Assembly: GCA_022606135.1 (NCBI GenBank)
Contig: JABYQN010000001.1
Location: forward strand, 1,612,001 to 1,676,000
DNA from: Fomes fomentarius
Taxonomy: Eukaryota; Basidiomycota; Agaricomycetes; Polyporales; Polyporaceae
Length of the DNA stretch: 64,000 bases
Direction of reading: 5' to 3'
Shown: positions 10,893-22,016 of the stretch, piece by piece
Layout of the letters: every line of letters begins with the position of its first letter
Position numbering within the stretch: position 1 is the first letter of the stretch
The notes under the pieces: model-generated
Seen by the model: the letters and a program-made list of their open reading frames with translations, nothing else
Told to the model about the DNA's origin: nothing
Databases searched by the model: none
Made by a program: the position numbers and the translations under genes

Positions 10893-11549
10893 ATGGATGG
10901 CGGCACACCCACTCGGACTACCTTAGGATCAAATCACAACATATTCGGTCCCACGTATACCACCGTGGCGCTCGTCCACCTCGCCGCCGTCCCATGCATC
11001 ATTGCCGCTGCCGTTATATGGGATGCCTTCGCACTCCCCGTGGGCTACTTAACAATATGCACCATACGTCCCATCTTATGTAGTGAAGGCCCCGAAGGCA
11101 TCGCAATCTTCCTGATCGCCATCATCGGAGTCAACATTGTCTATTGGCCAGTCCTTCTCTGCCTGGTATGGGCGCACTTCACCCGCCTTCGTGTCCAGCA
11201 TTACCGATCGGCAACATTCGCTCTGGAACACTCTGCCCCCACCATCGCTCCGGCCCTGTTATGGCACATGTGGAGATTTTCCGGGATTCCCCTCGGTCTC
11301 GGCTATCTTGTTTGCCTCGCGCTACGTATGGAAGGGGACACGGTTTTCTCCTTCGGTGTACTAGCCGGTGCAGGTGCGCTTGGCTTGGTACTTGTCTCGA
11401 CAAGCGTGTTTTGCATGCTCGGCTTTGTCGCGCGAGTGTGGGGCGATACCTGGGCCTGCATGGCGTATGCAGTATTTACTGGTCCGTGGCTATGGATCCG
11501 GGGACGCGTAGTCGAACTCGAGGTAAGGTCCGCCATTCCGTCTATGTAG
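10893..11549 (+). CDS. Membrane protein of unknown function
   Basis: An open frame of 218 codons beginning MDGGTPTRTTLGSNHNIFGP and rich in hydrophobic segments. Candidate spans are TTVALVHLAAVPCIIAAAVI, IFLIAIIGVNIVYWPVLLCL, GIPLGLGYLVCLALR and SFGVLAGAGALGLVLVSTSV, then a region with WACMAYAVFTGPWLWI. The last codons before the stop overlap a GTAAGG donor (GAG then GTAAGG at about 11523), so the real C-terminus may lie in a further exon. It lies between, and resembles in topology, the 8996 and 12074 genes; distant paralogy is possible but the sequence similarity seen by eye is weak. Confidence 0.55.
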   Translation: MDGGTPTRTTLGSNHNIFGPTYTTVALVHLAAVPCIIAAAVIWDAFALPVGYLTICTIRPILCSEGPEGIAIFLIAIIGVNIVYWPVLLCLVWAHFTRLRVQHYRSATFALEHSAPTIAPALLWHMWRFSGIPLGLGYLVCLALRMEGDTVFSFGVLAGAGALGLVLVSTSVFCMLGFVARVWGDTWACMAYAVFTGPWLWIRGRVVELEVRSAIPSM

Positions 11550-12073
11550 CTGTCAGTCAGAATTACTGTTGTTATCTATCCGCATCAAAGTCCCCGTGTT
11601 TGAGAAGTTCAATCCTGCTAGATAAGACCCTTACACTACATGCCGCAGATATGTTTAGCTAACGCCCTGCGATGAGTCCCCTATCCCCATGAATATACAA
11701 CACCGATTGATTAGAAAGTGTCCATGATGACCGGCTTGATCAATCTGTTCCCGGGGAATGGTTATACTGGAAACCACACGATATCCGATGTCGGAACCAC
11801 TTGATTGACCTAGTAGAAATATCTGGATGTTCGGCTCGCAACACCCCCTGGTTCTCCAGAAAAATGATTACTTTCTTCGCCATTTCTTCCAGTTCCACCC
11901 CAGTATATGTTTGGCAGGCTCACGATCATGCTCATCTAACCTCAGGCCGCCAGTCACTTGACATCGAAGGTGTGTGTGCACTGTCAGATCATCTCGTTTA
12001 CCTGGCGTGCTCATTGTACGATGTCCAGTAAAAATAATCCGATACGCTGCCGCACTCTCATTGCGGCGCAGTC
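11550..12073. other. Intergenic region, no gene seen
   Basis: About 520 bases between two small plus-strand membrane-protein genes. A short plus frame at 11801-12031 lacks domain character. It could hold a 3' exon of the upstream gene. Confidence 0.35.
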
Positions 12074-12664
12074 ATGAATTTCGCGCGAAAGCAAAAGAAT
12101 GAGTCTGCAAGCGCTAGCATTCAAGCTCGGAAGCTCGTGTACTCCCTCGTCATCGTCATCTCTATCACCGAACTGCTCGCTATCTCCGTTTTCGACATGC
12201 TCTCTCTTCTGGTCGGCCAGTGGATCATGTCTTTCCCCCTCGGTAATCCACCCAACGCTTATGCGTCCGCCCGCCTGCTGCCCACTATCGCCGCTGCATA
12301 TATGGGGGCACTCACCGGTGTCATTGTCGCCACCCTTCTCTTCTTGATGGTCGACTTCTACTGGCTCCGTAACGAACACGGCAATCTGGACTCCGAGCTT
12401 GGTTATGGGCGGCGCAAGAGGGCTGGTGGTCGTCGGTTCCTCCGTGCGCTTGTCTGGTATGCCCTTCGAGTTGTAGGAACCTCTGCTGGGTTCCTCATCT
12501 ACCGCATACCGAACGATTGCGGTGGAACGCTTCACCCCCTGCAAGCTTTGGTGGCGGCGGTTGTGGGCAGATTGGCGTTCGCAGCCATTTCCATCCTACT
12601 CCTTCTTCAGCTCGGCGCAAAGTTTGTAGGATGGGGCTTGCATGCGGACGGGAGAAGGGTTTAG
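12074..12664 (+). CDS. Small membrane protein, likely paralog of the 9-kb gene
   Basis: A 196-codon frame starting MNFARKQKNESASASIQ. It has hydrophobic segments near residues 20-48 (LVYSLVIVISITELLAISVF), 68-96 (TIAAAYMGALTGVIVATLLF), 135-150 and 160-185. The stretch GFLIYRI followed by TLHPLQALVAAVVGR lines up with SKIVYII followed by ALDPLHAFLVGLVGE in the minus-strand gene at 8996-9817, with the same spacing to a final hydrophobic helix. The shared order of spans and motif supports paralogy after local duplication and inversion. A basic loop (GYGRRKRAGGRR) sits between spans. No known function. Confidence 0.6.
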   Translation: MNFARKQKNESASASIQARKLVYSLVIVISITELLAISVFDMLSLLVGQWIMSFPLGNPPNAYASARLLPTIAAAYMGALTGVIVATLLFLMVDFYWLRNEHGNLDSELGYGRRKRAGGRRFLRALVWYALRVVGTSAGFLIYRIPNDCGGTLHPLQALVAAVVGRLAFAAISILLLLQLGAKFVGWGLHADGRRV

Positions 12665-13328
12665 TCATCATCGGTACGTCTGCTTCACGTATAGACCAGC
12701 ATAACCGTGCGAATGGCTTACGATTATTCCAGCCTGCTCTACCCTTTGGCGTCTCTCCCAGCGCCATTGAACTCAAAAAAAATGTAAGCTATTGTCTTTC
12801 GAGTCGAGTGGGTAGGTGTGCACTGCGAGGTATTGGTGATTATTCCCTTCTGTGGTTATCGCAAGTGTTTTTGACACGACGACGCCGGAGCATATCAAGT
12901 CAATCCTCAGTTTCCCCCTCTCTGTTTGCCAATGTTTTGTCTTCCTATACGCTATTTGTCTGCTCTGCTGCTAGTCTATTTGCTGTGAACTTGTGATAGT
13001 ATCTGTCAATTACTGTTCTAGTGCGGCGAAAGCCGCCGCTGCTACGAAACGTACTCTAGCCATCATAACAAGGCCCTTCTCATCTCCGCCCTAGGGTGTT
13101 TTTGTGCTCGACGTGCGCATACCTGTCCAAAGCATTCTGCTGCTGGTGGTGAAGGCGGTTGGTAGAGTGTGACCACGGATATGACTGACGTCACATCGCA
13201 GGTGTGGGCGTCTAATTCACACCCAATAATCATCTGAGAGTTGCCAAGAAGACACATCCTTACCATCGACTTCGACTTTCTTATTCACCTCTTCTGCTGC
13301 TCGATAGTCAAAAACTCGAGCACGAACC
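12665..13328. other. Intergenic region and 5' region of the Fmp25-like gene
   Basis: No coding frame with domain character was found. It should include the promoter of the gene at 13329; no clear TATA box was picked out. Confidence 0.35.
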
Positions 13329-15679
13329 ATGCTTCGAGGCGCACGTCGTGCATTGGCTAGCGCGACGCCTATTCGCATCGCTGGCAACAGGCGACTCTAC
13401 TCACACACCCTCCGGAGCACCCGTCAAGCTAGCAACGTCGCGTTCGCCCTCACATCCTCGGCTCTTGCTGCTGGTACATTGTGGTATCTGTTGCACGACG
13501 GAAACGTGATCCACAACGACGCGCCCCCCTCTTCGTCAGAATACCAGGCGAATACCGCCGACGTGTCCGCGAAGGTGGCCGTGGAGGGCGAGGAGCTGTT
13601 TACTCTGGTCTGGGGCTCGAACAAGTACGTATACGCTACTCCAGCCTCCACGCTTGCATGATGACACTACTCTAGAACCCATGTGCTCGATAATGAGCTT
13701 CCGGAATCCATTCGCGTCCCGACGTCATCGGATTGGCTCAAGAACGTGGCTTTGAGGGACCTTGCCTTGTACGAAACCCATGCTGCGTGCATAGATGCAC
13801 GCGGTGATGTGTACCAGTGGGGAGACGGTTTTGCCGGCAGCGAACCAGGCTCTTCGCATGCCCGACCTCAGTTGACCCTCAAGGGGAAGGTGCGTGATCC
13901 TTTCGGCGAGTTATGTACGGTTCACGTCACCTTACCGTCATTCCCTCCTTCCTTCCTCCTTCCATGCGGACAGAATATCGTCCAGCTGCAACTCTCGCCA
14001 TCCCGCGTGTTTGCTCTATCAGCTTCGGGGCGCATATATGTCCTCTCTTCGCGACAGACCGACCAGACTCTTGCGTTAGGTGCGCAGACTCCTGCAAGTA
14101 CACCATGGTGGGGCACCGGCTGGTTGTGGGGCGAGGAAGAGCAGGTCGACTTCGCCGAAATCACCGCGAACGAGAAGCTCAAGCGAGGAGAAAGGTAAAC
14201 ACGCCTCCTCCCCGCTCCGCCTAGTCGCGGCACACGAGATCCATGCTGACGCTCTCGAAACCCCAGATTCGTTCAAATCTCGGCCGGCTCAGATCACGTC
14301 CTCGCTCTTACGTCTGAAGGCCGCACGTTTGCGCACGCCATCACGCTGAGCGCGAACTCGCATGGGCAGCTTGGGTTCCGAAAGTGCGACGTGCCTGCTC
14401 CTCAGGACTTGAGGCAGGTCCACCTACCGCACCAGCACCCCCGCGTGCCTCTGGAGTTGACACCAAAGTCCATCGCGGATCCGTATGCGAAGTCGAGCCC
14501 AGCCATCCGTCCTACTCGCTCTTCGCCGCGGAATGTAGAGGCCTTCATTGGCAAAGAGGCTGCTGCTGCGGGCTTGGATGATACGAGCATCCGCTGGTCG
14601 GACAAGCTATTCGAGGTGCCGGCGCTGCGAGGCGTCGTGGTCGATCGCGTCGCTACAGGTGGGAGGAGCAGCTTTGTCAAAACGCCAGACGGCAGAGTGC
14701 TCGGCTGGGGTGCGAATGAGTTTGGGTATGTTCTTGTGATGACTCAGGTTGTGTCGAGCATGGCGTTTGACAACGAACTTCATGCAGGCAAATCGGGCTC
14801 GGTGCGAACGTTACTTTGGACACGATCACGGTGCCTACGGAAGTCATTCTCTGGCGACTAACATCTGCGACGACGAAAACAAAATGCCTTGACATATTCG
14901 CTGGTGAGTGGGGACACGCGAACTGGTCGCGCAGTGCTCGTTGACGCATCTATGAACGCTTAGGTGGAGACCTCACGATGTTTGAGGTCGAACGTGCTGA
15001 TGGGTCTGGAATGCCGCAAGTCGACGTCCTCTCGTGCGGTAACGGCCAGTGGGGCGGTTTAGGCAATGCTCAATATAGCAACGCACAGTCCTCGCCTGTC
15101 CGCGCCAAGAACGTTAGCGGGCTGTTCGAATGTAAGTTGATCCCACACAAGCACGATAAGAATGGTTCACGCGAGTGCACACTTGCTTCACTCCGCGCCT
15201 AATACCACAGCAGGTCAGACGTGCTATGATCGGTAACTGACTGCGATTCCTTTTCTAGACAGCGAAACGTCTAAAAGTCTTCAAGCGATAGTGCCAGAAA
15301 CGATTTCAATCTCACCGACTGGACATGTACTGCTCTCGCTGGATACAAGATCGCGCGCGGGACCTGGCGGAGGAGGTCGGGACGTCATTGCATGGGGCGC
15401 GAATTTGGATTACCAGCTTGGGACGGGCAAGCGCGGAAGCGTGGCGACACCCACGGTGATCCAGACGGTCGATGGCGGGCGGTTTATGCTGCAGTCGAAG
15501 CGGGCGGGCGAGGTTCGGGACATGCAGGGACAGGTATGGAAGAAGGGCGTTCAGGTCGAGCAGCGAGCGGTCGCAGGATGGAATAATTCGGTAGTATACT
15601 GGCAGGTGTGCTGATTGTGCGGGCTGCGGGGGCGGGGTGGAATGAATTCCCATGTCTATTGTTACAGGCGCAGCAATGA
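13329..15679 (+). CDS. Fmp25-like mitochondrial RCC1-repeat protein
   Basis: A multi-exon gene, with introns at 13625-13675, 13890-13973, 14195-14266, then introns starting near 14728, 14905, 15132 and 15606. The N-terminus MLRGARRALASATPIRIAGN is an arginine-rich mitochondrial presequence. A hydrophobic stretch at about 37-52 (VAFALTSSALAAGTLWYLL) looks like an inner-membrane anchor. The rest carries RCC1-type blades: LFTLVWGSNK, GDVYQWGDG, ISAGSDHVLALTSEGRTFAH, GRVLGWGANEFGQIGLG, VLSCGNGQWGGLGN and VIAWGANLDYQLGTG. Presequence, anchor and divergent RCC1 blades match yeast Fmp25, an inner-membrane protein needed for early cytochrome bc1 (complex III) assembly. A short last exon adds A-Q-Q after the intron at 15606-15667. 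Function in this species is inferred from the family. Confidence 0.82.
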
Positions 15680-16032
15680 GAATTGGGAGAAGGATTGGGA
15701 GAGCCTCAGCCTGACGACGAGGATCGGACTGAGGGACGGGGCCTCTATCAGATGCGGGAGCCGGCTCAGCTGCAGCTGCTAAAAGCCACCTCGCCGCAGC
15801 CTCGCGCCGTTGCACCTGCCCCCTTGCTTTCTCCTTCCGCTTCCTGCGCTGCAGCTCTCTCCCCTTCCTTTCCTCGAGGCCTTCGTATCTATCAAGCTGG
15901 TCTCTCTCTTCATCCGGCCAATTCCTTCCGCGTGTGCCCCCCGACGCATTCTATCTCACCATCTCATAAATAAGGCCTCCCGCCCGCGCCCGCCTTTCGA
16001 CCCCCTCCCTCTCCCTATCTTCACCACCAGCC

Positions 16033-17154
16033 ATGTCTTCTCCCATCCGAGCCCTCTCTCCAGGCTCCTCGCTCGCCTCGTACGACTTCTTCTCCCACTC
16101 GAGCTCGCGAGCCATCTCCTCTGGCGAGTCCGATGACGGCTCCTATGGCTCCGTCTCGGACGATGCCTCCTCAGATGACGACGTCCTCCTCTCCTTTTCC
16201 GACCTTTCCGCCGCCGACTTCCTCTCTCAACGCGGTGCACTCACCCCTGCCGTCTTCTCCGACGATGAGTTCGTCCTCATGAGCCGGCCCCGGAGCCCCG
16301 ACTCGGATGACCTCACCAGCTCTTTCTCCGCCCTCTCCCTTAGCCAAGCGAGCCTCGGCCCCTCCCACCACCGCCGTGCGGGCTCGGGCAGCAGCAGCAA
16401 GACCGACAACGCCGCGAACGCGAAGAGACGCACCAGGAAGCGGCGTACCACCGTCCAGACGCCTGGCAACCCCGTCGCGACGACCGATGCGTCGCGCACG
16501 AAGATCCAGTCTTCAGCTTCCCCGGAGAGCCCGAAGCATCACAGCCCTTCGAAAGCAAGGAGGAAGGCACGAAGGGCCGCCGCGCGCGCCGCAGTTCAGA
16601 GCCCGAGCCCTAGCTCTGCGATTGTGGCCGGGCTCGGCGACAGGCCGATCGTGGACGACGTATCGGAGGTGGGGAGCGAGTCGCCGTACATCCACCCGGA
16701 GCTGTACCAAACCGCGCAGAGATATGTTTCGTCGTACGTACCTCTCCGCTTCTTGTTTGCTTATGCTCACTGTGATGATGTGAACTGTGGGGAATACAGC
16801 GTCCTCTCTGCTGACCCTTCAGCGCAGTCGAACATGCCCAAGCTTGCTTTCCTCCAAGCACTCATCATCGAACTTGGGCTCTACTCCCCCATCTACGACG
16901 AGCAGACACACAGCGCGGAGTACCCGTCGCTCCCGAACTCGATGCGCGCCGCAAAGGCGCTGCTCAAGTCGCAGGTCTTCCTGAACATCCGTGACTACCT
17001 CGCCGTGCGCTCGCAGGGCATCGATGCCCTCCGCAGCGTCATGCATCCCAGTCGCACCGCGCTCCTGCGCGAGATCCGGGCTGGGAAGCGTGCCCCCGTC
17101 AAGTCCGTCAAGGAGAGCGGGCTCGACGTCTTCCTCGTCACTTGCTACCGGTGA
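16033..17154 (+). CDS. Ser-rich basic protein of unknown function
   Basis: An open frame beginning MSSPIRALSPGSSLASYDFF. A probable in-frame 66-nt intron at 16734-16799 (GTACGT to TACAG) would give 351 residues. The first 215 residues are Ser/Asp/Arg-rich and disordered, with basic clusters (KRRTRKRR, KARRKARRAAARAA) that look like nuclear localisation signals. The C-terminal 130 residues look folded and helical (AFLQALIIELGLYSP, KALLKSQVFLNIRDYLAVR, SRTALLREIRAGKRAP). The sequence AKALLKSQVFLNIRDY right before the end suggests a small helical protein-protein module. I do not recognise the family; a nuclear role is only an inference from the basic clusters. Confidence 0.65.
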   Translation: MSSPIRALSPGSSLASYDFFSHSSSRAISSGESDDGSYGSVSDDASSDDDVLLSFSDLSAADFLSQRGALTPAVFSDDEFVLMSRPRSPDSDDLTSSFSALSLSQASLGPSHHRRAGSGSSSKTDNAANAKRRTRKRRTTVQTPGNPVATTDASRTKIQSSASPESPKHHSPSKARRKARRAAARAAVQSPSPSSAIVAGLGDRPIVDDVSEVGSESPYIHPELYQTAQRYVSSYVPLRFLFAYAHCDDVNCGEYSVLSADPSAQSNMPKLAFLQALIIELGLYSPIYDEQTHSAEYPSLPNSMRAAKALLKSQVFLNIRDYLAVRSQGIDALRSVMHPSRTALLREIRAGKRAPVKSVKESGLDVFLVTCYR

Positions 17155-18219
17155 AGCAGCAATGTTTCGCCGTTGAAGCCACATACGGTCAGGCGAAAGT
17201 CTGAGCGTATGATACGCGCACAGAGCCCCCCTGCGTGCCGTGCGCCAGGCCTGAAGAAGGCCTTGTATCTAGGACTACGCCCCACTTCCCATCGGACCCG
17301 ACTCTATTCACAGGCCCTCTCCCTGTCTCTTTCTTTTCGATACTCTTTGAGGCTCGCGGTGTCTCTATCGCGCCCATGTGCATCTATCTCGCCCTCGCCC
17401 TTCCTTTCTCCCCCTCTATGCGCTAGTCTATCCTTAATGACTCCGTCTCCACCCCTTTCCAGCGGCAGGATAGGTGGCGGTCTATCCTGCCGCTCGGTGT
17501 ACTATTAATGTATAACTGTCCTGTCTCGCTCTGTGCGCCATTCCCTTCATTGTTCGTGTACCGATGTGTTGTTGTTCTTCCGTGTATCATGCTGCCACCC
17601 CTCCTTGCCTTCGGTCAGATAGCTCTCGTGTTGATTTACCCCATACGTAGATATGATGTACGATATCCGTAGATGTTGCTTATATCCATTCCCAGTACCG
17701 TTTTCCTCGCACCTGAATGCGGATAGCAGATGCTAGGGCATCCATCGACAGTTCAGTTGGACATCCTGGCGACGGATGACATGTGACAGTTAGTAGCTCG
17801 ATAGGTAAGTATCCAAGAAGCTCAGGACGTCCAGTGTTGGTGCACAGTGACATCGGTCGCGCTCGCGAAACTCCGGAGGCAATGTAATCCACAACTACAC
17901 CAATCCATTGAACTGTGCTATGCATCAATCAGGTATACCATAGCAAAGCGGGCAATAGTGCACACTAACTAGACTGTAGCATGTAGTATGGATCCGCCCA
18001 CCTCATACACTACAAAGACTACAGCACAAGAGTCGGATGTGATCGCTAGTGGGGTGAAGGGGTAGGACAAGAGATATAGAACGTAACATGGACTGTGACG
18101 AAGCAGGGGAGGGGTATATAGACGGATGTTGGTGACAATCAAGAAAGTGTCTCTCTGGCAGCTCTCGGAGCGAGACAAACCGAACGAAATCACCACGCAA
18201 CAATGTCACAACAGGCGGC
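17155..18219. other. Intergenic region, no gene seen
   Basis: About 1.06 kb between the Ser-rich protein gene and the first DPBB gene (convergent). It is pyrimidine-rich up to about 17500, with a perfect hairpin at 17461-17494. No supported coding frame. Confidence 0.4.
17461..17494. repeat. 13-bp perfect inverted repeat in a probable 3' UTR
   Basis: AGCGGCAGGATAG at 17461-17473 and its exact reverse complement CTATCCTGCCGCT at 17482-17494 flank an 8-nt loop. It lies about 310 bases after the stop codon of the gene at 16033 and would form a strong stem in that transcript. It could contribute to 3'-end formation or RNA stability; this is inference. Confidence 0.8.
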
Positions 18220-19299
18220 TTAGGCCGCCTGCGCGCCGGCGAGCATAAGCTCGTTAAGACCGACGAAAGCCTGGTTAAGTTTGCCAATCGCGTTCGGGCC
18301 GGTGGGGGTGGGTGCGGCCGTGCTGGACGTGCTGGACGTGGACGAGGACGTCTTGCTGGTGCTGGACGTAGAGTGGCTCGTGGACGACGGAGTGAAGGAC
18401 GTGGACGGCTTGGAGGACGTGGACGTCTTCTTGGTTGTCGTCGTCGAGTGCTTGGTGCTCGTCGTCTCCGGTTCCGGCTCCGGCTCCTTGTGCGTGGACG
18501 TCGTCTTGGGCGCCTCGGGTGTCCAGGGCTTCCAGGTCGTCGTGGGTGGGGTCCACGGCTTCTCAGTCGTGGTCGGCTTGTCGTCGCCACCGTCGCCCTC
18601 GTCGAGGAAGTGCCAGGAGGCGGAGAGGACGCCCTCGTCGGTGGAGGCGAATGCCTTGAAGAGACCCTCGGAGAGGTCGAGACCACCGTCACCCGGACAG
18701 CCGGGGCACTAGAGCGAGATGAAAGACTTTTTCATGGGTGTCTTTAGCAAGAAACGACGTACCTCATCCATGATCGTGGCAGTGAGGGTCTTGCCTTTGT
18801 ACGTGATGGCAATGGGGCGGAAGCAGTTGGGACCGGGGTATCCCTTGCCGTACATCTGTTCAAGGCGATGTGAGATCAGCGTGTTCGCCAACTCGGCCGG
18901 CAACACTCACGGGGCTGTTCAGTGCGACGATCTAGGAATGGAGATCAATCATTGCGGGGATTCATGAGGCTGTCCGTACTCACGTAGTCGCTGGGGACGT
19001 TGTACTTGCCACATGCGCCGCTGTGAGGGGGCGTCGACTGTGAGGGGGGCTGACAGTATAGGTGGACTTCAATTAGATACTCACAGACCGACTTCGTAGT
19101 AGGTCAGCCGCGCGTTGTTGTAGGTCTGGCCACGGCGGTGAAGTGTGTGCTCAACAACCTCGGTGACATTGGCAACGCTGTTCTGCGCGGCAGCAATGGC
19201 CTCGTGGCGACGATGGGGGACAGCGCCATGAGAGGACGCAAGCGTGGTGTAGGGAAGGGCGAGGGAGAGGAGAGCAAAGCCCAACAGAGAGGAGAACAT
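18220..19299 (-). CDS. Secreted DPBB (expansin-like) protein A with Ser/Thr linker
   Basis: Five exons (19085-19299, 18984-19020, 18911-18931, 18763-18855, 18220-18708). The protein starts with a signal peptide (MFSSLLGFALLSLALPYTTL), then a propeptide ending at a dibasic site (TLHRR) just before the domain. The domain reads ARLTYYEVGLGACG, SDYIVALN, YPGPNCFRPIAITYKGKT, DECPGCPGDGGLDLSEGLF and LSASWHF, the pattern of RlpA-like double-psi beta-barrels found in fungal expansin-like and barwin-like secreted proteins. A Pro/Thr/Ser-rich linker of about 90 residues follows and the protein ends with IGKLNQAFVGLNELMLAGAQ. Such proteins act outside the cell, probably on wall polysaccharides; enzymatic activity is not assured. 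This copy has one extra intron (after EVGL) and a 93-nt fourth exon where its paralogs have 84 nt. Confidence 0.88.
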
Positions 19300-21047
19300 T
19301 TTCTAATCGGAAAGTATCAGCGGGTTAGATTATGCCGAGATGGCTGGGTTGAGCTGGGATAAACAAGGAGCGTGAAGGAGAGTGAGTGTCGAGGGAGGTA
19401 CGGCCCCGGGAACTTGGAAGACAGTCGAAAGCTGGCAGCTGGCGGAAAGGAAGAGACGACGAGATGAGATGGAGCCGTCGCCGCGCTTCGCTTCGTAACT
19501 GTTTGTCCCGCGCACAACAAACAAACCCCCGAACTCTTCGCTGCCGCAACGGCTTCTACTCCCCGTCCTCCGTCTTCGTCCCGCTCCCTTCATGCAGGTG
19601 CTCAATTGGATGATATCCGGTGGCGGCCGACTTCCCATGTCGCTATGCACAGGAGCAGGAGCAGTAGCACACCCTTTGAGACTGAGCTGTGCACCGGCGA
19701 GAATACAAGAGACATCACGGGCTCCATTACTGCCGCTCCGCGTGTTCCACTCTGCTCGCGATTACATACATGCTGATTCGATTCCACCCCGGGCGACAAG
19801 ATGCTAGAGACCTGAGGTTCGTGAACGTGCTGAAGTCGTCAGATACACCAGCGCTGCTGACAATTAATTCTACTTCTAAGTTCTATCTATCCACAGCATG
19901 CACGTACTTAGCAGTGAACACAGCGGATCAAAGTATCGTGAAATGAACCTTGAGCTTGTTTGCAAACGGCGCTGGCCACGAACACGCTCTTGGATAAAGT
20001 ATACGCTCACGGTTTGCAATGGCGGTGCTCCAGGCGGCAAATACCAAAAACGCGCGAACTCCGAGTCAAATCGGAACAATGTCACGGTGAACGCACGAAA
20101 ACGACGGTCTCACTCAGACGTTTCCCATGCAACTGCCTTCATAACTTGGCACGTACCGTTTTATATTGCCTATAAGCATCCGTAAAAAAAACCTTCCGGG
20201 TAAATATTGGATATGTTTTAATGCACTTTCTGGAATACATGCGCGTTCGAACTTGCCCGCGGGCTCGTACTTGTATCGACTAGACTCGACTTCATGTGTC
20301 CTCTTTCTCTCCACATAGGTGCTCGTTTTACACTATTCGTATAGTTTAGATGCTTATCTGACAGTTGTTCTCTGACATACCATAGGGGTCCAGGACTCTC
20401 TCATCGATGCCGCCGTCCTATATGTCCCGATAGTCAGAGCCTGCGGGTAATCAGTTGGCATGCTCTGACTGGTAGGTCAATTGACACCCCGAACGTATCA
20501 GTCCTTGGTATCCTTACACACTCTCAGGCGTCACCCGACGTCACATATCCGGCCCTTGACAAGATGCATTCGTCCCACATCATATAGCCGACCCTGTAGC
20601 ACCGTATCCCATTTCATCCACAACTGGTAGTTCCTGGAGGTCACTTAGGGGTGAGCACGGAGCCTCCACATGTCCAATCGTATCATCGAAATCTGACAAC
20701 TCTATGCAAATATGGTCGCACCACCCGTCCGAGATTGTGAAATAGCTGAAGAACATCGTTACTATTGGGCCATGGTTATCTGCATCTATCCAGTTCAAGT
20801 GTCTGGTGATCAAATATCGTACGGTCACGATTCCAAGACGCCAACCCCATGGTGGTCAACTGACCTCTATCTCACCCTGTTTGATACATGTGTTCACATT
20901 TGAAGATATCCAAGCCAGTGCCACTCCCAATGGCGACCACTGTGTTGTTCTATGAAGTACTTCGACGGCTAGCCTGAGAAGTCCTATATAGCTCTGTGCA
21001 TAATCAGCAGCTCGACCATCTTCCACAGCCTTCCTCAATGCCTGGCG
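19300..21047. other. Intergenic region with no supported gene
   Basis: About 1.75 kb upstream of DPBB gene A and of the F-box-like gene. It has only short frames on both strands. The minus frames at 20580-20828 and 20856-21068 show no domain. No transposon ends were recognised. Confidence 0.35.
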
Positions 21048-22001
21048 ATGTGCATTCGCGTCCCGCAAGAGGTCCTAGAACATATGATAGACTTCACTGC
21101 ACAGGACCCCACACAGGACCCCACAGTCTACGGCACATTCTGTGCCTTGTCGCTGACATCCCGCCGATGCCTCCCGAGAAGCCGTTGCCACCTGTTCCAC
21201 CACGTTGTCCTTCGTACAGGCTCCCAGATCGCAAAATTTGCGGACTGTATTGCAGACGAACCTCATCTCGCCACCATGGTAGTTGTGGTCACGGTTGCGC
21301 CAAGACCACCCGGGTTTATCTCCTTCCTCCCACTGCGCAAGCTGACGGGAGTCAAGCATGTAAACATCGGTGTGGATTGGACAAAGTATCCCCCATTGTA
21401 TGCGGCGCGTATGACGTGCTTTACGCTCGTACGTCACCTAAAGCTCGCCGGAACTACCTTTCGGGACCTCGCCGACTTCATACGACTAGTCCGGGCGTTT
21501 CCAGAACTATATACCCTGGAATTGACCTCCGTAGCTTTCGAAAAGCAACATGTATCCCCGCGCAATACACTATCGAGGGGCGTCTCGCGCAAATTAAGCA
21601 AGGTGCATGTTACAGTGAGGTCAGAAGCCACCCCAATATTGCACAAATCACTAACTCAGTTATCAGCAGAATCTACTTGCACTGGACATAATGCAAGGCC
21701 TTGGGTTCACTGTCATGCCACAAACACTACAGATTGTTCAGTCTACCCTGCGTGAGTGAACATTCCATAGAACAATGTTCAGCATAATCTCAGTGGTCAA
21801 CAGCAAACATAACAGATCACATGTTCGTACTCAAGTGCTGTTCGCATGCAAGACACCAGGAACTTGATCTATTTCTGTCTCTCGATTATGCCCGCATCAT
21901 CTATGAATTGCCTCAAACTATACCTTATGGTTCTCAGTCGCTTTCCACCTTTCTCATTTGCTGTATTGGCACAAAGTATGGACAGTCTGTCCATGATCTA
22001 A
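21048..22001 (+). CDS. F-box-like protein, 3' half uncertain
   Basis: The start MCIRVPQEVLEHMIDFTAQ is F-box-like, followed by YGTFCALSLTSRRCLPRSR and HLFHHVVLRT, the typical opening of the many F-box proteins of mushroom-forming fungi. Such proteins recruit substrates to SCF ubiquitin ligases through a C-terminal repeat region. Exon 1 runs to 21614 in phase 0. A GTGAGG to TATCAG intron (21615-21666) joins it to an exon reading QNLLALDIMQGLGFTVMPQ up to 21751, where a GTGAGT donor occurs. Two downstream readings are possible after that; the stop at 21999-22001 is one of them. The gene may be decayed at its 3' end. Confidence is for the 5' part. Confidence 0.55.
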
Positions 22002-22016
22002 TTGATAAATCTACGG

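Noticed and set aside
18281..18712. Long Val/Asp-rich plus-strand frame opposite DPBB gene A
   Set aside because: It is the antisense shadow of the Ser/Thr-rich linker; low-complexity Thr/Ser codons read backwards as Val/Asp codons.
20580..21068. Two minus-strand frames near the F-box-like gene
   Set aside because: They have no domain, no linking splice sites and ordinary composition.
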